Below are positions 8,796 through 15,669 of a DNA stretch of 37,724 nucleotides, piece by piece; positions within the stretch are counted from its first letter, which is position 1; each line of letters opens with the position of its first letter. The position numbers and the translations under genes were made by a program. The notes under the pieces are model-generated. The model was not told the origin of the DNA. It ran no database searches and worked only from the letters and a program-made list of their open reading frames with translations. The DNA comes from Acidobacteriota bacterium (lineage in GTDB: Bacteria > Acidobacteriota > Terriglobia > Versatilivoradales > Versatilivoraceae): NCBI GenBank assembly GCA_028875135.1, contig JAPPFQ010000091.1:1-37724 (forward strand), in the 5' to 3' direction.

Positions 8796-9029
8796 CCCAG
8801 TTCCCTTTGCCTCGCAAAGTTGACGCGCATCCTGCTTTCTGCTGCGTCAGCTCTTGCAGCCGTGGTCAATAGTCGACACGGCATTCGACCGGGTCCGCGC
8901 CACCGCGGACGGCGTAATTCCCAGGTCATAAACGGTCGAGTTCGCGCCCTCGTCGCGTCTTGTTCGGCGAGTGCGCCGCCGGTCTCGGTGCTACGCGGGA
9001 CTCTCACCACGGGACGATTCACCCTGTCC

Positions 9030-9812
9030 CTACGAGGACGCCGATTCGCGAGCGTATGCTCTCAATCTCTCCAGATCTGCCTTCAAGCCCTCAATGCCCT
9101 GAATGATAAGGCCACCGATCACAATGAACCGGTACCCGGCATCATAGGCCTTTCTGCCGGCCTCGAATCCTCTCAAGGTGATGCCGCTGGCTTTTCCGCA
9201 ACTCGCGGCCCGGCGGGGAAATTCCTCCAAGAAGCCTTGAATCTCGGGATGCTCCAATTGGCCGATATGACCCAGGGCCGCAGTAATGTCCAAGGGGCCG
9301 GCAAAGAGCACGTCGACTCCCTCGACGGCAGCAATTTCCTCCAGGTTGTCGATCGCTTCGCGGCTCTCAATTTGCACGATGACACACGTCTCCTGATTGG
9401 CCGCCGGCAGATACTCTTCATAGGAAACGTCCATGAAGAAAGTCCACCAGGGGGAGACGCCGCGTGAGCCTTCGGGAGGATATTTGGCATATTGAACAGC
9501 CCGGCGGGCCTCTTCGGCATTGTTGATCTGGGGCAACATCACCCCCGCAGCACCGACGTCGAGAGCCTTCTTTATGAGTTGCGGATCCAGTCCGGCCACC
9601 CGCACGATGGGAACACACCCCTTCATCCGGCAAAGCACCGGAATCCATGGGATATCGGTCGCGTCATAGGGTCGATGTTCCGTATCGATCCAGAGAAAGT
9701 CGATGCCCGTATCCACAGTCAGTTTGGCAATGAAATCGGACCGGTCGGGGAGTCCTGCTCCCCAGGCAGCCTTCCCCTCGGCCAAAAGCGTCTTTACTTT
9801 GTTCTCAAACAT
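9030..9812 (-). CDS. HpcH/HpaI-type class II aldolase (2-keto-3-deoxy sugar acid family)
   Basis: A 260-residue metal-dependent pyruvate aldolase. Active-site positions match the HpaI type: WIDTEH with His46, Arg71 in IVRVAG, metal-binding Glu149 in QIESREA, and Asp175 in GPLDITAALG. The VMLPQI strand is also typical. Such enzymes reversibly split 2-keto-3-deoxy acids, for example 4-hydroxy-2-oxo acids or 2-keto-3-deoxy-L-rhamnonate, into pyruvate plus an aldehyde. It would fit downstream of the enolase-superfamily dehydratase at 25315-26562, though the two are 15 kb apart. The space before its ATG carries an AT-rich symmetric element at 9812-9824 shared in part with the Tat-BNR promoters. 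The gene is divergent from the unknown protein that begins near 9868. Confidence 0.9.
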   Translation of the reverse strand: MFENKVKTLLAEGKAAWGAGLPDRSDFIAKLTVDTGIDFLWIDTEHRPYDATDIPWIPVLCRMKGCVPIVRVAGLDPQLIKKALDVGAAGVMLPQINNAEEARRAVQYAKYPPEGSRGVSPWWTFFMDVSYEEYLPAANQETCVIVQIESREAIDNLEEIAAVEGVDVLFAGPLDITAALGHIGQLEHPEIQGFLEEFPRRAASCGKASGITLRGFEAGRKAYDAGYRFIVIGGLIIQGIEGLKADLERLRAYARESASS

Positions 9813-9867
9813 TTATAATTTATACTCCCTGGAAGAAGCTTATCACGAACCGGGGACTCAGATTCTC

Positions 9868-10467
9868 GTGGCTGAATCGGAACAGACCAAACCCGTACAA
9901 ATCAACCCGGGCCGTCTGTTGTGGTCGGGCGAGCACTGGATCAACGGCCTCCAGTCTCCGGAAGGCGAGATTCCCAGCGCCTGGGTGAGCCTCTACCACA
10001 CACGCTACAGTCCGGCCGGTGAAGGTAATACGGCCCAGATCGTCATTCGGGCGGACCGCCAGCTGAGCCTGATATGTGTCGATGTCCCGGAGGTAGGGAG
10101 GTTTACCCAAGACAATTTCCTGATTCGAAGCACGTTCCAGGATCCGAAGGCTCCCATTGTGCAAGCTCGTTTCTTTCGTGAAGGAGACATCCGAAGGGAC
10201 CCGGCCTGGGTCATCGAAACCCACGAGCACCGAATCGTGGCCCGATGGTGGGTTACGGAGCCACCGGTTATCGCCCAAGGCACCTTTCGTCCCGGCACCG
10301 AACATTTCACAGCTTTATTCTTTACCGAGCGGGCCTCAGTCGAAGTCGACGGTCAGCCGATTCCGGGAAACCCGTTCTTGAGAGACATCTGGGAGCCTTA
10401 CCTGCCGGGAGCTCGCAGTTCCTGCGTCTTTGCGCTGGCCGAGACCTTGATCGAGCTACCTCCTTGA
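9868..10467 (+). CDS. protein of unknown function
   Basis: About 199 residues from the GTG at 9868 (VAESEQTKPVQINPG). The frame is open further upstream but overlaps the aldolase gene on the other strand, so the later start is preferred; no strong ribosome site supports it. There is no signal peptide and no membrane segment. Visible pieces are GRLLWSGEHWINGLQSPEGE, AWVSLYHTRYSP, a hydrophobic IVIRADRQLSLICVDVP strand, WVIETHEHRIVARWWVTEPPVI and FTALFFTE. The make-up suggests an all-beta domain. I recognise no family. The divergent arrangement with the HpaI-type aldolase, with only about 55 bases between the two starts, suggests shared regulation, so a role in the same pathway is a reasonable guess. 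Confidence 0.6.
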   Translation: MAESEQTKPVQINPGRLLWSGEHWINGLQSPEGEIPSAWVSLYHTRYSPAGEGNTAQIVIRADRQLSLICVDVPEVGRFTQDNFLIRSTFQDPKAPIVQARFFREGDIRRDPAWVIETHEHRIVARWWVTEPPVIAQGTFRPGTEHFTALFFTERASVEVDGQPIPGNPFLRDIWEPYLPGARSSCVFALAETLIELPP

Positions 10468-10685
10468 ACCGCTATCTCAATTTGCCGGACTCGGCGCCAA
10501 GACTGGTGGCATTGACTTTACGACCGCCTTGCGTCGCTTGAGCGCGCGGCCCGGACTGCCGCTTCAACCCGGCTTTTCTACATCATGCTGAGAAAGGGAC
10601 TCTTCATCTATTGGAGGTGGAAGCACATTGAGGACCCGAGCGTGAACGGTCGCGACCACTTTTTTCGAGCCAATAGGAGGGAAAG

Positions 10686-11471
10686 ATGAGGGGAGTGGGC
10701 AAATACTCCGTTTGGTTGGGTGTTTTTCTGCTGATCACACTCAGTTTGCCGGCCGAGGTCATTTTCCGAGAAAGCTTCGATCAGGGAGCGGGAGGATGGA
10801 CTACCGGGAAAAACAAGACCCATACCCAGGGAGAGACTTGGCACCGCAACATTCTTGGCTATTACGGCGAGCCTGTGTTTCTGAAGTGGAGCCCAAGCGG
10901 CGGACGCTCCGGAGGATACGCCACTGCCGAATCACCCTGGTACTTCGACGATAACCACGGAGAATTCGGGTGGCTGTACCTGGTCTTCGGCAAGCGCACG
11001 GGCTGGTCCACATACCCGGTGGACGAAGCGGCGCCGACGACCGGGAAAGACGTACGGAATGCCACGGTTCGACTCTCGCTGCGGGGGAGAGATATGCAGT
11101 TGAAGGGAACCAGGTTCTACTATTGGAATCAGGCTCCTCCCGCGAAAGGCCCCTGGGTCTACCGATGCTGGGCTTTGACCTCCGTTCCTCTCGAGGGTTA
11201 CTTGACGGATGGAAATTGGCACGACGTCAGCTTCACACTGGATCCCCATGAAAGCAAATGGAGCTTCATGGGGTTGATCAATGGTGGGCTGCGAAAGAGG
11301 ATCCGCGTGATTCAAAGTCTTTCCTTTGGGCAGGGGACATTGGAAGAAGTTCTGGGCGACGGCAAACTCTACAACTGGGGCTTTATTCTCGTAGATGTGG
11401 ATCCCCTGGATCCTCCCTCCGGAAAGATCGACATCGATCAATTCAGCATCACCCTCAGCGGCGAGGAGTGA
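10686..11471 (+). CDS. secreted jelly-roll-like protein, second family member
   Basis: A 261-residue exported protein with a strong site (AGGAGGGAAAG) just before the ATG and a signal peptide ending near SLPA. It shares with the 6191-6970 protein the order EVIFRESFDQG, TWHRNILGYYGEP, GGRSGGYA, SPWYFDDNHGEF, LSLRGRD, WALTSVPLE, LINGGLRKRIRVIQS and KIDIDQF. It is most similar to its immediate neighbour at 11509-12402 (TGKNKTHT against GKDKTHT, GEPVFLKW in both), so the pair arose by tandem duplication. With a 37-base gap to the next gene and 55 bases from that to the BNR lipoprotein, the three genes are probably one operon. A role in binding or trimming the glycan handled by the BNR protein is inference. 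Confidence 0.78.
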   Translation: MRGVGKYSVWLGVFLLITLSLPAEVIFRESFDQGAGGWTTGKNKTHTQGETWHRNILGYYGEPVFLKWSPSGGRSGGYATAESPWYFDDNHGEFGWLYLVFGKRTGWSTYPVDEAAPTTGKDVRNATVRLSLRGRDMQLKGTRFYYWNQAPPAKGPWVYRCWALTSVPLEGYLTDGNWHDVSFTLDPHESKWSFMGLINGGLRKRIRVIQSLSFGQGTLEEVLGDGKLYNWGFILVDVDPLDPPSGKIDIDQFSITLSGEE

Positions 11472-11508
11472 GGAACATAATTTCACGCTCCGGTCAGACA
11501 GGTGGCTA

Positions 11509-12402
11509 ATGAAACAAAATTTGACCAAGAAAATAGGACTCGTGGTTTTCTTCACATCAGTGTTCCATCCTGTGGCCGGCCAAGCGGCAGGTGCAAAGCC
11601 GGCATTGGGGAACGTCGTAGCTGCGCACGGCTTTGACCGGGGACCGGAAGCCTGGCACGTGGGAAAAGACAAGACCCATACCCGTGGCGTCACTTGGCAT
11701 CGCAATATCCTGGGCTTCTACGGAGAGCCGGTTTTTCTGAAGTGGCGTGAGAGAGGAGGCCGTTCGGGTGGGTTCGCCTATTCCGAGTCGCCCTGGTACT
11801 TCGATGACAATCACGGCCACTTCGGCTGGCTGCACTTGATCGCCAACCGATACACGGAGCCTGAGAAGCAGGGAAGACCGGGAGAACCAAGTCCGGTGGT
11901 GGGTCAGGACCTGCGCAATGCCATCGTCAGGGTGTCCCTGCGCGGGCGAGACGTGGAGCTGAAGGGAACCAAACTGTACTTTTGGCTGGGGGGAAGTGCT
12001 CCTCCGATTCGCAACACCTCTCCGGCAGACAAACGGCCCAGATCCACCGTCAGTTCTCTTCGGCGGGAGGGACACCGCTGGTGGGCACTGACCTCGGTCC
12101 CGCTGGAAGCCCACTTGACGGATGGGAAGTGGCACGATGTGGAGTTCCAATTGGAACCCGACGAGCGCAAGTGGACCTATTTGGGTTTGATAAACGGAGG
12201 TCTGCGCAAGAAGATCCAGATTCGACAAAGTCTCAGCTTTGGAGACGGATCACTTCCATACGTTCTGGGCAACGGCAAAATTTACGTTTTCGGATTCATT
12301 CTGGTTGAAGTGGATCCTTTGGATCAGCCGAAGGGCATGATTGATTTGGACGAATTCAGCATCGCCACATTTCCTTCCAATCCTCCGCTGCCGAAACCAT
12401 GA
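11509..12402 (+). CDS. secreted jelly-roll-like protein, third family member
   Basis: A 297-residue protein. The ATG at 11509 is chosen because AGGTGG precedes it and a signal peptide follows (MKQNLTKKIGLVVFFTSV, cleaved near VAGQAAG). It carries the same conserved series as its neighbours: TWHRNILGFYGEP, GGRSGGFA, SPWYFDDNHGHF, DLRNAIVRVSLRGRDVELKG, LYFWLGG, WWALTSVPLEAHL, LGLINGGLRKKIQIRQS and a Asp-Leu-Asp-Glu-Phe end. An extra stretch of about 25 residues around SAPPIRNTSPADKRPRS, absent from the shorter members, sits before the WWALTS block. It is the middle gene of the probable 10686-13894 operon. Function unknown beyond secretion and a likely beta-sandwich fold. Confidence 0.78.
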   Translation: MKQNLTKKIGLVVFFTSVFHPVAGQAAGAKPALGNVVAAHGFDRGPEAWHVGKDKTHTRGVTWHRNILGFYGEPVFLKWRERGGRSGGFAYSESPWYFDDNHGHFGWLHLIANRYTEPEKQGRPGEPSPVVGQDLRNAIVRVSLRGRDVELKGTKLYFWLGGSAPPIRNTSPADKRPRSTVSSLRREGHRWWALTSVPLEAHLTDGKWHDVEFQLEPDERKWTYLGLINGGLRKKIQIRQSLSFGDGSLPYVLGNGKIYVFGFILVEVDPLDQPKGMIDLDEFSIATFPSNPPLPKP

Positions 12403-12457
12403 CGAGAAAACGTGTTTTGTCCTTTCTGACCGAGCATTCTCAATAGGGGATAAGACG

Positions 12458-13894
12458 ATGAAGAGAACAATTGCCGCCAGCTTGCTCTGTCTCTCGGTTC
12501 TGAGCAACTGCCAGACCGGCGTAGAAACCACGGAGAAGGAGCTGGCCGCCCGGGCACCACGCGTCGAGCTGGGTCCGCCGGTAATAGTCATGCTGGGTCC
12601 CCCAGGCGATCTGCGTTGGGGTTATTACGCTTTTCCGGACATGTGGAGGGCCCCGGGCGGAGAGCTGTACCTGGCAGTAAACGTGGGTGAGGACGCCAAC
12701 GACGTCGGGGAACGCGAGCCCACCCGATTCTTCGTCTCCCGGGATAATGGAGAATCCTGGCAGCCGATACGGGAAGATCAGGTGGACTTCTCTCCAGATG
12801 TCATTGCCCTGCCGAGTGGTGAGCAGGTGGCCTTCGGCACTGAAAAGTATGTCTATCATTATTCGACCTACGGACCTCGGCCGCGGGAATTCCACAGCCT
12901 GGATGAGCTTGGTCTCAAACTTGCCTTCACAACCAAGAAACCTGGCCTGATTGCGGCTCATTATCGTTACGCCGACCTGCCTGAGAGGCTGACCCGGATC
13001 CCCGTTAAGCGCCGTAAAGGACCGAATGCTCCCTGGCAGGACGAATATGCTCATTTTGACTCGTCCGACCTGCTGCTGCGTACCCCGATCGGTGCCCCGG
13101 ACGCCAAAGGAGATTGGCATGAAATAGCGCCTATGATCTCAACGACGCCGCGGGATGCAGCCTCCGTCCTGTGGCCGGACCGGTTGGTCGTGCTGCCCGA
13201 CGGCACGCTCCTCTGGCCACTCGCCAGTCAGGATCCACGCATTCAGAGTATGTTCTTTCGCGTCCAATGTGTCGCTTCCAGCGACGGGGGACAGACTTGG
13301 GGAATCCGTGGCACGATCGCCGATCAGCTGGAGCTGGCCGATTGGGGGTACGGCTGCGGCGAGCAATCACTGCAGAGGATGCCCGACGGGGATCTACTGT
13401 GCATTATGCGTACCCGGATGGCGGGCAACACGCTGGGAACGCGTCCCTTTACGAAGGTGGTGCATTCGCTGGCCGCGGCGCGCTCCTCGGATAACGGCTA
13501 CACCTGGAGCAGGCCGGAGGCGATTGCGCCCTTCAGCGTCACGCCCCACTTGCGCACCTTGGACAACGGCACCGTTGCGGTCGTGTATGGGAGGCCAGGC
13601 GTGCATGTTCGCGCTTCGGCGGACAGCGGAAGGACCTGGACCAATGCCTTTCCGCTGGTGGGCCCCGTGGAGGCGCAGTTGATGGCCGAGTCCAGAGAAG
13701 AGCGCATGGCCCTGAGCCACGCCGGACACGGCTCCGCCCAAACCAGGGTCATCAGCTGCAGCAATACGGATGTGGTCGTCACGGGATCCGACCGGTTCAT
13801 CGTTGCGTATTCCGACTTTCAGTACAGAGATGAGCAGGGCCGGCAGCGAAAAGCGATCAAGGTCAGAGAAGTGATCGTCGAAATGCCAATCTAG
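12458..13894 (+). CDS. BNR/Asp-box (sialidase-fold) lipoprotein, second copy
   Basis: A 478-residue lipoprotein. The ATG at 12458 is favoured: AGGGGATAAG precedes it and the product begins MKRTIAASLLCLSVLSNC, whose LSNC is a fair lipobox. Asp-boxes are SRDNGESW, SSDGGQTW, SSDNGYTW and SADSGRTW. It is collinear with the protein encoded at 841-2244, sharing FPDMWR, YLA.NVGEDA, VDFSPD, GEQVAFGTEKYVYHYS, RGTIADQ, YGCGEQS and the C-terminal QRKAIKVREVIV. The two differ by a short insertion here (RTRMAGNTLGTRPFTKVVHS against RTQLGRDPKASNH). It closes a probable operon with two jelly-roll-like genes, while the other copy sits near a GWxTD-like gene, so duplication was followed by relocation. Confidence 0.86.
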   Translation: MKRTIAASLLCLSVLSNCQTGVETTEKELAARAPRVELGPPVIVMLGPPGDLRWGYYAFPDMWRAPGGELYLAVNVGEDANDVGEREPTRFFVSRDNGESWQPIREDQVDFSPDVIALPSGEQVAFGTEKYVYHYSTYGPRPREFHSLDELGLKLAFTTKKPGLIAAHYRYADLPERLTRIPVKRRKGPNAPWQDEYAHFDSSDLLLRTPIGAPDAKGDWHEIAPMISTTPRDAASVLWPDRLVVLPDGTLLWPLASQDPRIQSMFFRVQCVASSDGGQTWGIRGTIADQLELADWGYGCGEQSLQRMPDGDLLCIMRTRMAGNTLGTRPFTKVVHSLAAARSSDNGYTWSRPEAIAPFSVTPHLRTLDNGTVAVVYGRPGVHVRASADSGRTWTNAFPLVGPVEAQLMAESREERMALSHAGHGSAQTRVISCSNTDVVVTGSDRFIVAYSDFQYRDEQGRQRKAIKVREVIVEMPI

Positions 13895-14005
13895 TCCGAA
13901 ATTCTCACCACGCCGTTGAGTGATCGGAGAAGACGCATTTTTTGAGGAAACAGCGATTGTTGCGGAGCAGCCTCCTGGGGACCGACCGAGCTGGGCGCGC
14001 CCTCG

Positions 14006-14024
14006 CTGGTCTTTTCCTGACCAG
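14006..14024. terminator. candidate bidirectional hairpin between convergent genes
   Basis: CTGGTC at 14006-14011 and GACCAG at 14019-14024 form a perfect six-base stem around a T-rich seven-base loop, in the gap between the convergent BNR genes ending at 13894 and 14054. The flanking CTC and GAG could extend it with a small bulge. There is no clean T tract after the stem on either strand, so intrinsic termination is uncertain. Confidence 0.35.
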
Positions 14025-14053
14025 GGGAGCGTCCGGCTCTCCCCCGCCCCGTA

Positions 14054-15478
14054 TCAAGTCGGTCCGCCAATGGACAGAAGTTCGACGCCCTCACCCTCCT
14101 CGGGTTTTTTGATGCGGAACCGGACCGAAGTCACTTCCGATCCATGGGGGCCAAATCGGTTTTTGAAGCCTTCTCTTTGTCCGACCATGAAGATGGAGCC
14201 GTCCTCCAGAACGCAGGCGCTGGGGTAGTAAGACTTGGGATCACACTTGAAGCCGCGGCCCGGCGCCGGTTTCACCCAGGTCTTCCCATTGTCGCGGCTG
14301 TAGATCACTTCTCCGTTGTTCGGCACCTGAGGATCGTCGCTGCTGAGTTTGTGCCGACCCCCAAAGACCACGACCGATACGCCGTCGGGTGTCACCACCA
14401 GTTCACCCCTCCGGTACAACTTGGGGCCGCGATACTCGCTTCCAAAGTCAGGGTCTTCGATGATGGGGTCTGTCAGGAGCAGACGCGGCGGCGACCAGGT
14501 CTGCCCGTCGTCGTAGGACTGAAACCAAGCCGACGTCGGCCGGCAGGGGAAGGCCAGACTCCCGTCCGGCAAGTAGGCGGCGGTGCCCTCGTCCGCATCC
14601 CAGTCATTGCTCCCAATCACCGATACGGTGGACCAGGTGCGGCCCTTGTCCTCAGAGCGCATGAGGACCATGAACCAGCGGGGATCTTCGGTGGGCCAGC
14701 CGTTGCCCCCGGGAATGCAACTGCCGGCGGCGAATAGCAGCAACGCACCATCCTTGCTTTCGAACATGCTGTACGGGGCGTCCATATCGAAGGGCCCCAC
14801 GAACCTAGTCACCTCCTTCCAGGTGTGGCCGTCGTCGTCGCTTCGAAAGATCAGGGTCTTGGACTGCCGGTTGGCCATGATCCGGGCGAATTCAAGGGGC
14901 GTCGTGGGCATCTGGTTCCAGTAGCCCCAATGGGGTTTCAGCCGGACTCCCGCAATCATCGTGCCGTCACTCAGTTGAACAACGTCCCCGACGTAGTAGG
15001 CGCCAGGCACCACCGGAAACGACCGGGGACGGCTCCAGGTCTTCCCCTGGTCCCGGCTGCGGACCCACATCAACCTTCCGCCCTCGGGCGCATCCCAGTC
15101 CAGGAGCCATTCCCGATCAGGCCTTTTGATGCGTTCCCAGGCCTCCGGAGGCATGTCCCAAGGGGTGGGCCAGGAAGCGTGCCAATAACCGGCTGAGAAG
15201 GTCATGAACAGGTCGCCATTCTGCAGTCGGCAGACCGTCGGCCACCCGCAGTAACCGCCAAACCCGCGGAACGGCTCCGGTGGATTGACATCGGGGGAGA
15301 CGATGATCTGTCGATACTTCTCGAAGTCCACCCGGGGTCCATCACCCGTAATCAGGGCCTCAACCGGTGGAATGGAACTCGCGGCCGACTTCTTCTTGCC
15401 GGCACTGACAAGACTGGTGGCCGCCAAAGCGGTCGCTGACGCAGACAGATATTGCCGGCGGGTCAATTGAACACCCAT
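14054..15478 (-). CDS. Tat-exported BNR/Asp-box (sialidase-fold) protein
   Basis: A 474-residue protein. The ATG at 15478 is chosen over an upstream frame because AAGGAGGAGG precedes it and a twin-arginine-type leader follows (LTRRQYLSASATALAATS). Five Asp-boxes are clear: SRDQGKTW, SDDDGHTW, SEDKGRTW, SYDDGQTW and SRDNGKTW. Other marks are GGYCGWPTVCRLQNGDLF near the first blade and YYPSACVLEDGSIFMVGQREG near the end. A very close paralogue of the same length lies at 18525-19949. Probably an exported glycan-active or glycan-binding propeller; true sialidase activity is not supported, since the classical FRIP motif is replaced by Gly-Trp-Pro-Thr. A 15-base palindrome, TTTATAACATATAAA, lies 76 bases upstream of the start, as it does for the paralogue. 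Confidence 0.87.
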   Translation of the reverse strand: MGVQLTRRQYLSASATALAATSLVSAGKKKSAASSIPPVEALITGDGPRVDFEKYRQIIVSPDVNPPEPFRGFGGYCGWPTVCRLQNGDLFMTFSAGYWHASWPTPWDMPPEAWERIKRPDREWLLDWDAPEGGRLMWVRSRDQGKTWSRPRSFPVVPGAYYVGDVVQLSDGTMIAGVRLKPHWGYWNQMPTTPLEFARIMANRQSKTLIFRSDDDGHTWKEVTRFVGPFDMDAPYSMFESKDGALLLFAAGSCIPGGNGWPTEDPRWFMVLMRSEDKGRTWSTVSVIGSNDWDADEGTAAYLPDGSLAFPCRPTSAWFQSYDDGQTWSPPRLLLTDPIIEDPDFGSEYRGPKLYRRGELVVTPDGVSVVVFGGRHKLSSDDPQVPNNGEVIYSRDNGKTWVKPAPGRGFKCDPKSYYPSACVLEDGSIFMVGQREGFKNRFGPHGSEVTSVRFRIKKPEEGEGVELLSIGGPT

Positions 15479-15553
15479 CACTGAACCTCCTCCTTGTGCC
15501 GATTTGAAAACGAAGGTCCCAGCCCGATTCATTCTTCGGGTAAGCCTAAGCTC

Positions 15554-15568
15554 TTTATAACATATAAA
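15554..15568. promoter_or_regulatory. palindromic operator/promoter candidate TTTATA-ACA-TATAAA
   Basis: A perfect inverted repeat, six-base arms with a three-base centre, 76 bases before the Tat-BNR start at 15478. An identical 15-mer occurs at 20024-20038, 75 bases before the paralogue's start, while the bases on its promoter-distal side differ. It could be an operator or an extended -10 region. It lies between the divergent Tat-BNR and gamma-glutamyltransferase genes and so could control both. Confidence 0.5.
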
Positions 15569-15669
15569 ATCGTGCCGGGAGCCATCCCGCCCCGAGTGAT
15601 CGGTTAGGTTTGGGAGCAATATATGACCGATTTCCAGGCAGTCGAGGTGGCAAGCCAGGAGGAGGATCA

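Noticed and set aside
8796..9029. Possible small minus-strand protein between the aldolase and gamma-glutamyltransferase genes (8792-9022)
   Set aside because: Arg-rich, no motif, and overlaps the gamma-glutamyltransferase start; treated as promoter and leader space.
8388..9467. 359-codon plus-strand open frame over the gamma-glutamyltransferase start and the aldolase
   Set aside because: Antisense to two genes with full active-site motifs; no recognisable domain.
10932..11705. 257-codon minus-strand open frame opposite the jelly-roll-like genes
   Set aside because: Antisense of two conserved secreted proteins; no signal or domain.
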